A stretch of DNA of 64,000 nucleotides, taken from Mycolicibacter nonchromogenicus (lineage in GTDB: Bacteria > Actinomycetota > Actinomycetes > Mycobacteriales > Mycobacteriaceae). Location of the stretch: positions 62,001 to 126,000 of the forward strand of contig NZ_LQPI01000048.1 of the NCBI RefSeq assembly GCF_002101775.1, read 5' to 3'. The notes beneath the pieces are model-generated. The model did not search any database. It was not told the DNA's origin and was given only the letters and a program-made list of their open reading frames with translations. Shown one piece after another: positions 54,832 through 63,237 of this stretch. The position numbers and the translations under genes are program-made. How positions within the stretch are numbered: position 1 is the first letter of the stretch; each line of letters opens with the position of its first letter.

Positions 54832-57831
54832 ATGATGCGCTTCAGCAGCAACCTGCGCAGATTCCGCTGGGTGGTCTTCACAGGGTGGTTACTTGCTGTG
54901 ATCCCGTCGCTCTACCTGGCCGGCACGCAGTCCGGTCACCTCACCGGCGGCGGCTTCGAGGTCCGGGGATCGCAGTCGCTGCACGTGCAGTACGAGCTCG
55001 AGGATCACTTCCCTGAGCAGGGCGCCTCACCGCTGGCCTTGGTCGCCGCGCCCCGCGCCGACGCCACCTACCGCGACATGAAAGATGCCGTCGCGCTGCT
55101 CAAGCGGGCCGCCGGCGAGGTTCCCAGCGTGACGGTGCTGCCGGACACGACCCAGCCGCCGCCCCGGCCGGACCGGCCTTACGTGGTGTCCCTGCGGGTG
55201 GATTTCAACAACACCGGCGCGGTCGACGTCGCCAAGAAGCTGCGCACGAAGCTGGGCGTGGAAGGCGAACATCCCGGCCGGGTCGAGAACGGTTCGGTGA
55301 ACCTCTACGTGATCGGGCAGGGCGCACTCGGCGCCGCCGCCTCGGCGAAGACCAAGCAGGATATCGGCGCGGCCGAGCAGTGGAATCTGCCGATCGTGTT
55401 GATCGTGTTGCTGGCCGTGTTCGGTTCGCTGGCGGCCGCCGCCATCCCGCTGGCACTGGGGATCGGCACGGTGATCGTCACGATGGGGCTGGTCTACCTG
55501 CTGTCCATGTTCACCACGATGTCGGTGTTCGTCACCTCGACGGTGTCGATGTTCGGGATCGCGTTGGCCATCGACTACTCGCTTTTCATCCTGATGCGCT
55601 ACCGAGAGGAACTGCGCGCCGGACGCCAGCCGCAGGAGGCCGTCGATGCGGCGATGGCGACGTCCGGGCTGGCCGTGGTGCTCTCCGGTCTGACCGTCGT
55701 TGCCTCCCTGACCGGGATCTATCTGATCAACACACCGGTGCTGGTGTCGATGGCGACCGGCGCGATCCTGTCGGTGTCGGTGGCGGTGCTGGCTTCGGTG
55801 AGCCTGACGCCGGTGGTGCTGGCCGTATTCGGCCGGGCGGTGGCCAAACGGTCGGCGCTGCTGCACTGGGCACGAAGCCCGCAGACGGCCCAATCACGAT
55901 TCTGGACCAGTTGGACGGCTTCGGTGATGCGCCGCCCCTGGGTCTCGGCCCTGTTGGCCGCGGGATTCCTGCTGGCCCTGGCGGCGCCGGCACTGTCGCT
56001 GTCGCTGGGTAACAGCATGCTCCGCCAGTTCGACTCCTCCCACGAGATCCGGGGCGGGGTGGCCGCGGCGGCCCAGGCCCTGGGTCCGGGCGCGCTGGGA
56101 CCGGTCCGGGTGTTGGTGACCATTCCCGGCGAGGATGCATCGGCACCGAAGTACGCCGAGACCTTCGCAGCGATCCGCCAGGAGATGGCGCAGGCGCCCA
56201 ATATCGCCTCGGTGTCCCCGCCAGTCTTCGGCGACGACAACAACAGTGGCCTGCTGTCTGCGGTGCTGTCCGTCGACCCCGAGGACATGGCGGCCCGCAC
56301 CACCGTCGACTGGATGCGTGAACACCTGCCGCAGGCCGCCGGTTCGCCGGCGGTGCAGGTGTATGTCGGCGGACCGACGGCGCTGATCAAGGACTTCGAC
56401 GACCGCGTCGAGGCCGCCGAACCGATGGTGCTGGTCTTCGTGGCGCTGATCGCCTTCCTGATGCTGCTGGTGTCCATCCAGTCGGTGCTGCTGGCGCTCA
56501 AGGGCGTCGTGATGACGGTGCTGTCGGTGGCGGCGGCTTACGGCAGTCTGGTGATGGTGTTCCAGTGGGGCTGGTTCGAACGATTCGGTTTCGCATCGAC
56601 CGGTTCCATCGACACGTTCATCCCGCCGCTCGTGCTGGCGATGACGTTCGGCCTGTCGATGGACTACGAGATCTTCCTGCTGACCCGCATCCGCGAGCGC
56701 TTCCTGCAGACCGGCAACACCCACGACGCCGTCGCCTACGGGGTGAGCACCAGCGCGCGCACCATCACCAGCGCCGCCCTGATCATGATCGCGGTGTTCA
56801 TCGGATTCGCGTTCGCCGGAATGCCGCTGGTCGCCGAGCTGGGGGTGGCCTGCGCGGTGGCGATCGCGGTCGACGCCACCGTGGTGCGCCTGGTCCTGGT
56901 ACCCGCGCTGATGGCGATGTTCGCCGAGTGGAACTGGTGGCTGCCCCGCTGGCTGGCCCGGATCCTGCCCTCGGTCGACTTTGAAAAGCCGCTTCCCAGT
57001 GTGGATCTGGGCGACGTCGTGGTGATACCGGACGACATCTCCGCCCTGATCACTCCCAGTGCCGACCTTCGCGTGGTGGTCAAGTCGGCCGCCCGGCTCA
57101 AAGGGCTGGCCCCCGACGTGGTCTGTGTCAGCGACCCGTTGGCGCTGCGCGGCTGCGGCGTCGCGGAGATGGCCACCAGCAGGCTGCAGGCGGTGCCCGC
57201 CGACACCGGGTCGGCGACAGCGCCCGCGCCGGCCGGCGGCAGAGTGGTCAGCCAGGCGCTGGCGCGGCTGACCGGTGGCTGGCAGTCGCGTACCGGTACC
57301 GACCGCGCCCAGCCGCGCACCATCCGTCCGGTTCACCCGGTCACCGTGTGGCGGCGCCGGCTCGCCATTGCCCTCGACGCGCTGGAAACCGAGTCCTGGG
57401 CAGCCACCGAGATCGGGCTTGACATACCCCCGTTGACCCGATGCCGTCCGATGGAAGCCGCCGCTGTCCAGCTTCCCACCGGTGACCGCCTGCAGATCCC
57501 CACCGGGGCCGAAACCCTGCGGTTGGCGGGCTACCTCGTGCTGGCACGCAACAGCCGCCGGGACTACGCCGCGCTCGCCGAGCTCGCCGATGCACTGGGT
57601 CCTAAAACCGTTGCTGACGCGCTCTGCGCCATTGATGCGTACTACTCTGGTCAACCAGCCGACGGACACTGGATGGCCACCCAGCTGGTATGTCGACTCG
57701 CCGATCCGGAGCCCACCGCACGCGGCGACTACACCTCCGGCGACGATGCGCTTGGGGCGAGTACGGACTGGGAACACGTCCAAGGGCGCTGCCTGGCAGT
57801 TGCCGTGGCGATGCTGGAGGAGGCGAGGTGA
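54832..57831 (+). CDS. mmpL11: MmpL11, haem/lipid transport RND protein
   Basis: A 999-aa RND exporter with 12 helices. M. tuberculosis MmpL11 takes haem from Rv0203 and exports mycolic-acid wax esters. The proton-relay pairs are Asp248-Tyr249 in LAIDYSLF and Asp611-Tyr612 in LSMDYEIF. I start it at the ATG at 54832 (MMRFSSNLRRFRW), matching the known N-terminus; a start 13 codons earlier is less likely. The C-terminal ~290 residues are cytoplasmic and include a conserved block ending in the HTH gene's start. The stop overlaps the next GTG by four bases. Confidence 0.97.
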   Translation: MMRFSSNLRRFRWVVFTGWLLAVIPSLYLAGTQSGHLTGGGFEVRGSQSLHVQYELEDHFPEQGASPLALVAAPRADATYRDMKDAVALLKRAAGEVPSVTVLPDTTQPPPRPDRPYVVSLRVDFNNTGAVDVAKKLRTKLGVEGEHPGRVENGSVNLYVIGQGALGAAASAKTKQDIGAAEQWNLPIVLIVLLAVFGSLAAAAIPLALGIGTVIVTMGLVYLLSMFTTMSVFVTSTVSMFGIALAIDYSLFILMRYREELRAGRQPQEAVDAAMATSGLAVVLSGLTVVASLTGIYLINTPVLVSMATGAILSVSVAVLASVSLTPVVLAVFGRAVAKRSALLHWARSPQTAQSRFWTSWTASVMRRPWVSALLAAGFLLALAAPALSLSLGNSMLRQFDSSHEIRGGVAAAAQALGPGALGPVRVLVTIPGEDASAPKYAETFAAIRQEMAQAPNIASVSPPVFGDDNNSGLLSAVLSVDPEDMAARTTVDWMREHLPQAAGSPAVQVYVGGPTALIKDFDDRVEAAEPMVLVFVALIAFLMLLVSIQSVLLALKGVVMTVLSVAAAYGSLVMVFQWGWFERFGFASTGSIDTFIPPLVLAMTFGLSMDYEIFLLTRIRERFLQTGNTHDAVAYGVSTSARTITSAALIMIAVFIGFAFAGMPLVAELGVACAVAIAVDATVVRLVLVPALMAMFAEWNWWLPRWLARILPSVDFEKPLPSVDLGDVVVIPDDISALITPSADLRVVVKSAARLKGLAPDVVCVSDPLALRGCGVAEMATSRLQAVPADTGSATAPAPAGGRVVSQALARLTGGWQSRTGTDRAQPRTIRPVHPVTVWRRRLAIALDALETESWAATEIGLDIPPLTRCRPMEAAAVQLPTGDRLQIPTGAETLRLAGYLVLARNSRRDYAALAELADALGPKTVADALCAIDAYYSGQPADGHWMATQLVCRLADPEPTARGDYTSGDDALGASTDWEHVQGRCLAVAVAMLEEAR

Positions 57832-58322
57832 CGTTGGCCGCTGATCGACGTCGTGGGTCGCTGCCCCGGCAGCCGTCCGGCGACACCGACCGGCCGGTCG
57901 AGTTCTGGCCCACGTCGGCTATCCGCGCTGCGCTGCAGTCCGGCGACATCGCCACCTGGCAGCAGATCGTGGTGGCACTCAAGCGCGATCCCTACGGCCG
58001 GACCGCGCGCCAGGTCGAAGAGGTGCTGGAAGGCACCGAATCCCTCGGTATCGCCAAGGCGCTCTCGGAGGTTCTCAGTCGCACCCGGGCCCACCTGGAG
58101 TCCAATGAGCGCGCGGAGGTCGCGCGTCACATGCGGGTGCTGATCGAGCGGTCGGGATTGAGCCAGCAGGAGTTCGCCTCCCGGATCGGGGTTCCCGCCG
58201 ACACCCTGGGTGAATACCTCAATGCCACGGTCAGCCCGCCGGCCTCCCTGATGATCCGGATGCGCCGACTGTCTGACCGCTTCGTCAAGCTGCACACCCG
58301 CGAAGCGCCCGACGTCGTCTGA
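57828..58322 (+). CDS. HTH-domain protein coupled to MmpL11 (Rv0201c-like)
   Basis: The 164-aa protein carries an XRE-type helix-turn-helix at about 108-140 (LIERSGLSQQEFASRIGVPADTLGEYLN). A helical N-terminal region shares the kind of sequence seen at the end of MmpL11 (SAIRAALQSGDIATWQQIVVALKRDPYGRTA). It starts in a GTGA overlap with mmpL11, so expression is coupled. It could regulate mmpL11 or bind its tail; neither is shown. Length matches Rv0201c (167 aa). Confidence 0.85.
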   Translation: MTLAADRRRGSLPRQPSGDTDRPVEFWPTSAIRAALQSGDIATWQQIVVALKRDPYGRTARQVEEVLEGTESLGIAKALSEVLSRTRAHLESNERAEVARHMRVLIERSGLSQQEFASRIGVPADTLGEYLNATVSPPASLMIRMRRLSDRFVKLHTREAPDVV

Positions 58323-58333
58323 CGCCGGGTGCG

Positions 58334-59047
58334 TCAGCGGGCGTGGATCGGGGACATCTCCAGCACCAGCCACTCCCCGCCGCGCTTGGTCAGCGTGACC
58401 CGCACCGGCACAATCGACTGCTTGACCTGTTGGTTCGCGACTGTCTGGACGCTGCGCATCACGACCGCGACGCGTGCCGCCGACGGCCCGAGCGCCTCGA
58501 CACCGGCACTGACCGTCTGCGCCTCGACCGCGATGTTGCGTTCGGCCATGTCGTTGGCCGTCCGGCCGATGCTCTCCCGGAAGGCGTTGACCCGGTCCGG
58601 GACCATGTAGGTCACTGCCTTCTCGATCGATGCGTTCGGGTCGGCCGGCGAAACCGTGGCCGCCGCTTCGGCCATGGCCACCGCGACCTTGACCGCCTCA
58701 CCCGAGTCGGCCTCCAACTCGCGGTCCGGAACGGTCCACCGCAGGTACCCGAGCACCGCCGCGGCCACCAGCGCCGCCGCGGCCAGGGAGACGACGCCGA
58801 ACCGCAGGCCGGGGCGCTCGTTGTCGGTGCCGACCGTGACCTTGTCGCGGCGCAGCAGCATGAAGTTGACCACCATGCCCTCGACGATCAACAGCACCAG
58901 CACCGAGCACAGCGACACGTACCAGACCGGCCAGTCCAGGGTCAGCCCCACCAGCAGCAGACCGCCGACCGCGGCCAGCGGCGAGGCGACGTCGACGGCC
59001 ACCATCCGCCACAGTGACTGCGACTTCACGACATCCAGCTTGCTCAT
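58334..59047 (-). CDS. omamB: OmamB, orphaned Mce-associated membrane protein
   Basis: The 237-aa protein has three hydrophobic N-terminal helices (about 19-38, 42-62 and 83-103). An extracytoplasmic domain of the Mce-associated type follows (MVPDRVNAFRESIGRTANDMAERNI through VRVTLTKRGGEWLVLEM). In M. tuberculosis OmamB (Rv0200) supports Mce lipid importers. It overlaps omamA by four bases (ATGA at 59044-59047). Convergent with the MmpL11-HTH operon. Confidence 0.9.
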   Translation of the reverse strand: MSKLDVVKSQSLWRMVAVDVASPLAAVGGLLLVGLTLDWPVWYVSLCSVLVLLIVEGMVVNFMLLRRDKVTVGTDNERPGLRFGVVSLAAAALVAAAVLGYLRWTVPDRELEADSGEAVKVAVAMAEAAATVSPADPNASIEKAVTYMVPDRVNAFRESIGRTANDMAERNIAVEAQTVSAGVEALGPSAARVAVVMRSVQTVANQQVKQSIVPVRVTLTKRGGEWLVLEMSPIHAR

Positions 59048-59787
59048 CGAATCGACCTCAATCGGGAGATCATCAGGTCACCGGCGACGTCGGTGACGTC
59101 GAGGTGCAGAGCCCAGTGCACGGTCTGCGGCCTGCCGCCGACGTTCTCGGCTATTGATGTGGCGATCACCATCACCGGGTCGGTGCGACCCGGGCTCGAC
59201 GGCTCCTCGGTGACGGTCTCGGACTGCTCGTCGAGTTCGTTGTGCACCGACTCGATGGCGACGGCCTCGATCCGGCCGCTGCTGCGCGACTGGATCCGCT
59301 GCACCACATCGCGGTAGGGCGCCAAGGCGGCGTCGAACTCGGCGTTGAGCTCACCCACGGTCTTGTCGCGCAGCCGCACCATGCCCTTCTCGACGTTCTC
59401 GGCGTTGAGGTTGATCAGCACGCTGGTCCAGCTGGCGGCGGTCTGCAGCACCCGGCTGCGGTAGCCGCGTTCGTTGACGTCGTCGTGGTGCACTTTCCAG
59501 GTGATCAGGCTGAAGACCAGCGCGGCCACGGCGACCAGACCGAGGACCACCGACCCCCACCCGTAGCCCGAGAGGCCCCCGCCCGAGGGCTTAGCCGGTT
59601 TGCTGTGGGTGCTCTTCTTGGCGGCCTTCGCCGGGGCCTCTTCGCGGACCTCTTCGTCCGCTTCGTCCGCGGTTTCGTCCGCTTTGTCCGCGACCTGGTC
59701 CGCGGCGCTCTCGGTGGTGTCGGCGCCGGGTTCGATGATTCCGTCGTCCATCTCGTCGGAGATGTCAGGTTGTTCCTCGTCAGGCAT
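59044..59787 (-). CDS. omamA: OmamA, orphaned Mce-associated membrane protein
   Basis: A 247-aa protein with a long acidic cytoplasmic N-terminus (Asp/Glu-rich with AADQVADKADETADEADEEV, residues about 15-55), one helix near residues 75-98 and an extracytoplasmic Mce-associated domain. OmamA (Rv0199) stabilises Mce1 and Mce4 complexes and is needed for cholesterol uptake in M. tuberculosis. Here it heads a coupled pair with omamB. TAGCGT lies seven bases before the ATG, suggesting a leaderless start. Confidence 0.92.
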   Translation of the reverse strand: MPDEEQPDISDEMDDGIIEPGADTTESAADQVADKADETADEADEEVREEAPAKAAKKSTHSKPAKPSGGGLSGYGWGSVVLGLVAVAALVFSLITWKVHHDDVNERGYRSRVLQTAASWTSVLINLNAENVEKGMVRLRDKTVGELNAEFDAALAPYRDVVQRIQSRSSGRIEAVAIESVHNELDEQSETVTEEPSSPGRTDPVMVIATSIAENVGGRPQTVHWALHLDVTDVAGDLMISRLRSIR

Positions 59788-59794
59788 GGCGGTG

Positions 59795-59800
59795 ACGCTA
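59795..59800 (-). promoter_or_regulatory. -10 box for a leaderless omamA mRNA
   Basis: On the minus strand this reads TAGCGT, seven bases before the ATG at 59787. The gap to the divergent zmp1 gene is only 51 bases. Confidence 0.45.
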
Positions 59801-59838
59801 CCGCAGAGCTATGCGGTTCGCCGTGGAAGGATGGGACG

Positions 59839-61845
59839 GTGACCTCACCCGCCATCCGTTCTGGCCTTGATCTCACCTATGTAGATAGCGGTGTCCGCCC
59901 TCAGGACGATCTGTTCGGTCATGTGAACGGCCGCTGGCTCGACGGCTACGAGATGCCACCGGACCGCGCCACCGATGGAGCCTTCCGCGCGCTGTTCGAC
60001 CGCGCCGAGAGCCAAGTCCGCGAACTGCTCACCGCCGCCGCCGAGTCGGCCGCAGCGGGTACGGCTGCGCCCGACACCGACGAGCGCCGGATCGGCGACC
60101 TCTACACCAGCTTCTTGGATGAGCAGACCGTCCGCGACCGCGGGGTTGCGCCGCTGCTTCGCGAGCTGGCCTCGATCGACGCGGCCGTCGACCGCGACGC
60201 CCTGGCCCGGGTGGTGGCCGCCGGTCAGCGCACCGGGGTCGGCGGGGGCGTGGGGCTCTATGTGGACACCGATTCGAAGAACTCCAGCCGCTACCTGCTG
60301 CATCTGAGCCAGTCGGGCATCGGGCTGCCTGACGAGTCCTACTACCGCGAGGAGCAGCACGCCGAGATCCTGGCGGCCTACCCGGCTCATATCGCGGCGA
60401 TGTTCGCACTGGTCTACGGCGGACAAACCGAACAGCACGCCGAGACCGCGGCACGCATTGTGGCGCTGGAGACCCGGCTGGCGGGCGCGCACTGGGATGT
60501 GGTGAAGCGTCGCGACGCCGAGCTGACCTACAACCTGCGCACCTTCGCCGAGCTGCCGGCCGAGGCGCCCGGCTTCGACTGGGCAGGGTGGGTGAGCGCT
60601 CTGGGCCTGCCGCCGGCCGCCTCGGGCGAGCTGGCCGAGCTGGTGGTGCGGCAACCCGATTACCTGACCGCGTTTGCTGAACTGTGGGCGAGTGCGGACT
60701 TCGCCGACTGGCAGGACTGGGCTCGGTGGCGGGTCATTCACGCGCGCGCCGGACTGCTCACCGACGAGCTGGTCGCCGAGGACTTCGAGTTCTACGGCCG
60801 TCGGCTCTCGGGCACCGAGCAGATCCGTGACCGCTGGAAGCGGGGCGTGTCGGTGGTGGAATCCCTGATGGGCGATGCCGTCGGAAAGCTCTATGTGGCC
60901 CAGCATTTCCCGCCGGATGCCAAGGCGCGTATCGACGAGCTGGTCGCCAATCTGCGCGAGGCCTACCGGGTGAGCATCACCAACCTGGACTGGATGACCC
61001 CGGCGACGCGGGAGCGAGCGCTGGCCAAGCTGGACAAGTTCACCGCCAAGGTCGGCTATCCGGCAAAGTGGCGGGACTACTCGGGGCTGGTCACCGACCC
61101 CGCCGACCTGTACGGCAACTACCTGCGCGGCTATGCGGTCAATTACGACCGGGAACTGGCCAAGTTGGGCCAGCCGGTGGACCGTGATGAATGGTTCATG
61201 ACGCCGCAGACCGTCAACGCCTACTACAACCCGGGGATGAATGAGATCGTCTTCCCCGCCGCGATCCTGCAACCGCCGTTCTTCGATGCCGACGCCGACG
61301 ATGCGGCCAACTACGGCGGTATCGGCGCGGTGATCGGCCACGAGATCGGGCACGGTTTCGACGATCAGGGCGCCAAGTACGACGGCGACGGCAACCTGAT
61401 CGATTGGTGGACCGACGCCGACCGCGCCGAATTCGGTTCCCGCACCACGGCATTGATCGCCCAGTACGAGAATTACGTGCCGCGCGGGCTGGCGCCCGAC
61501 AAGCACGTGAACGGTGCGTTCACCGTCGGGGAGAACATCGGCGACCTCGGTGGGCTGTCCATCGCTCTGCTCGCCTACCAGTTGTCGTTGAACGGCGCCG
61601 AGGCACCGGTGATCGACGGCTTGACCGGCACCCAGCGCGTCTTCTTTGGTTGGGCGCAGGTTTGGCGGACGAAATCACGTGAGGCCGAGGCGATCCGGCG
61701 CCTGGCGGTGGATCCGCACTCCCCTCCGGAGTTCCGCTGCAACGGCGTGATCCGCAATATGGACGCCTACTACGACGCCTTCGACGTCACACCCGACGAC
61801 GCCCTGTATCTCGAGCCGGCCGCGCGGGTCCGTATCTGGAACTGA
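59839..61845 (+). CDS. zmp1: Zmp1, M13 zinc metallopeptidase
   Basis: A 668-aa neprilysin-family endopeptidase. The zinc site is His501-Glu502-x-x-His505 in GHEIGHGFDDQG, with Glu565 in GENIGDLGG as third ligand. Upstream are the substrate motif NAYYNPGMNEIVFP and, near the end, CNGVIRNMDAYYDAF. Length and position next to omamA match Rv0198c. I choose the GTG at 59839 after GGAAGG; the longer upstream frame runs across omamA and is a shadow. Family members cleave small peptides; M. tuberculosis Zmp1 has been linked to inflammasome inhibition. Confidence 0.95.
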   Translation: MTSPAIRSGLDLTYVDSGVRPQDDLFGHVNGRWLDGYEMPPDRATDGAFRALFDRAESQVRELLTAAAESAAAGTAAPDTDERRIGDLYTSFLDEQTVRDRGVAPLLRELASIDAAVDRDALARVVAAGQRTGVGGGVGLYVDTDSKNSSRYLLHLSQSGIGLPDESYYREEQHAEILAAYPAHIAAMFALVYGGQTEQHAETAARIVALETRLAGAHWDVVKRRDAELTYNLRTFAELPAEAPGFDWAGWVSALGLPPAASGELAELVVRQPDYLTAFAELWASADFADWQDWARWRVIHARAGLLTDELVAEDFEFYGRRLSGTEQIRDRWKRGVSVVESLMGDAVGKLYVAQHFPPDAKARIDELVANLREAYRVSITNLDWMTPATRERALAKLDKFTAKVGYPAKWRDYSGLVTDPADLYGNYLRGYAVNYDRELAKLGQPVDRDEWFMTPQTVNAYYNPGMNEIVFPAAILQPPFFDADADDAANYGGIGAVIGHEIGHGFDDQGAKYDGDGNLIDWWTDADRAEFGSRTTALIAQYENYVPRGLAPDKHVNGAFTVGENIGDLGGLSIALLAYQLSLNGAEAPVIDGLTGTQRVFFGWAQVWRTKSREAEAIRRLAVDPHSPPEFRCNGVIRNMDAYYDAFDVTPDDALYLEPAARVRIWN

Positions 61846-61873
61846 GCGCCGGTTTTCCCCGCGCCTTTCCCGG

Positions 61874-61933
61874 GCGAGCAGACGCGAAAGCCCCCATTTT
61901 CACGCTGAAATGGGGGCTTTCGCGTCTGCTCGC
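61874..61933. terminator. Bidirectional hairpin terminator, repeat family copy 2
   Basis: A perfect 26-base stem (61874-61899 with 61908-61933) and 8-base loop. It stands between the convergent zmp1 and ldtMt4-like genes. Its first 22 bases of each arm match the hairpin at 38863-38922, apart from one mismatch in that copy's right arm. Confidence 0.9.
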
Positions 61934-61948
61934 GGGGGAGAAACTGAC

Positions 61949-63076
61949 CTATAACTGCCAGTCTTGGGAGCCGTCGTTCTGGGTGTAGGTGCCGACGGAG
62001 TTCTTCACCACGACGGGATCACCGCTGCCGAAGTTGTCGTAGAACCACTTGGCGTTGGCCGGGCTGAGGTTGATGCAGCCGTGACTGACGTTGCGCTTGC
62101 CCTGATCGGCCACCGACCACGGCGCGCTGTGCACGAACCCGCCGCTGTTGTCGATCCGGACCGCATCCTGCACGGTGAGCTTGTATCCCCAACTGGAGTT
62201 CACCGGAACCCCGTAGGTGGAGGAGTCCATCACCACCGTGGGGAACTTCTCCAACACGTAGTAGGTGCCGTTGGGGGTCTCGTGACCGCCCGCGCTCATC
62301 CCCATCGAGATCGGAAAGGTCTTCTCCACCTTGCCGTCACGGGTGATCGTCATCTGGTGCGTCTTGTCGTCGGCGGTGGCCACCAGCGAGTCACCGATGC
62401 GGAAGCTCGACTTGGTGCCGCCGGCGTCGATATTGACGACGGTGTGGGCGGGCCAGAAGTTCAGCGGACGCCACCGCACCTGACTGGGAGTCATCCAGTA
62501 GAACTTGCCGGACACCGGCGGGGTCGACGAGATGTGGATGGCCTCCTCGGCCGCCGCCTTGTCGACGATCGGCCGCTGAAAGTCGATGATGATCGGCTTG
62601 GCGACACCCACCGTCGAGCCGTTGACCGGATTGAACGTCGGCGGCTGGAACGGCGCCGTACCGGTGAACGGCTCGGGGTTTTGCCCCACCACCGGTCCAG
62701 CGGCCGCGGCCGACACCGCGCCGGGCTCCGTGGGGGCTGCCGGGTCTGTCGGCTCGGACGCAACTGCCTGCGGGTCCGGGCCCGGCGGGACGCCCTCGGG
62801 CGCGGCGGGCAGGCCCGGCGCGAGCTGCTCCGCGGGCGGCGGCGGGAACGCCACCGGCTCGCCCTGCGGCGGCGGGGGCAGCTCCCACGGGAACGGGGGG
62901 AACGGCGGTGCCGGCGGCGGCCCGAACGGATCAACCGGGCCGGCCTCCGCCCCGGCCGGGTCGCCGGGCTGCTGAGGCGGGTCGGCCAGTGCTGAACCAC
63001 ACCCGAGTACCAGGCTCGCGGCCAAGCCAGCGGTGCTGAGCCACGCGCCGAGTTGCGCGCGCTTCCATCCCGACAT
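61949..63076 (-). CDS. LdtMt4-like L,D-transpeptidase
   Basis: The 375-aa protein joins peptidoglycan stems through 3-3 bonds outside the membrane. An N-terminal signal is followed by a ~110-residue Pro-rich segment (to about 115), an Ig-like region, then the YkuD catalytic domain. His316 is in FVHSAPW and nucleophile Cys334 in SHGCINLSP. The signal ends [13 protein letters not shown], so either lipidation at that cysteine or cleavage after ALA is possible. CGGAGGTAG precedes the ATG. Position after zmp1 suggests the Rv0192 (LdtMt4) ortholog, skipping Rv0193c-Rv0197, which I see nothing of here. Confidence 0.9.
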   Translation of the reverse strand: MSGWKRAQLGAWLSTAGLAASLVLGCGSALADPPQQPGDPAGAEAGPVDPFGPPPAPPFPPFPWELPPPPQGEPVAFPPPPAEQLAPGLPAAPEGVPPGPDPQAVASEPTDPAAPTEPGAVSAAAAGPVVGQNPEPFTGTAPFQPPTFNPVNGSTVGVAKPIIIDFQRPIVDKAAAEEAIHISSTPPVSGKFYWMTPSQVRWRPLNFWPAHTVVNIDAGGTKSSFRIGDSLVATADDKTHQMTITRDGKVEKTFPISMGMSAGGHETPNGTYYVLEKFPTVVMDSSTYGVPVNSSWGYKLTVQDAVRIDNSGGFVHSAPWSVADQGKRNVSHGCINLSPANAKWFYDNFGSGDPVVVKNSVGTYTQNDGSQDWQL

Positions 63077-63237
63077 CTACCTACCTCCGGTCACAAACGT
63101 GATTCCATTGTCTCACAGGACGGCCGCCAGCTAACTCGCCAAGCGGGGAAACAGCGACGCACGCCGCACGGCCTAACGCCATTGACCAGCGTCTTTGACT
63201 GTCAGCCCCAGTGGCCAACGTTACCGGCCCGAATGCG

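Noticed and set aside
59242..59838. Upstream extension of zmp1 by 199 codons
   Set aside because: It lies antisense to omamA and precedes a good ribosome site and GTG; M13 similarity starts after it.
59845..61506. A 553-codon minus-strand frame antisense to zmp1
   Set aside because: The plus strand encodes a full M13 peptidase; the antisense translation has no family features.
63091..63102. TCAC-AAAC-GTGA inverted repeat upstream of the ldtMt4-like gene, considered as a regulator site
   Set aside because: The arms are four bases and I could not match a known box with confidence.
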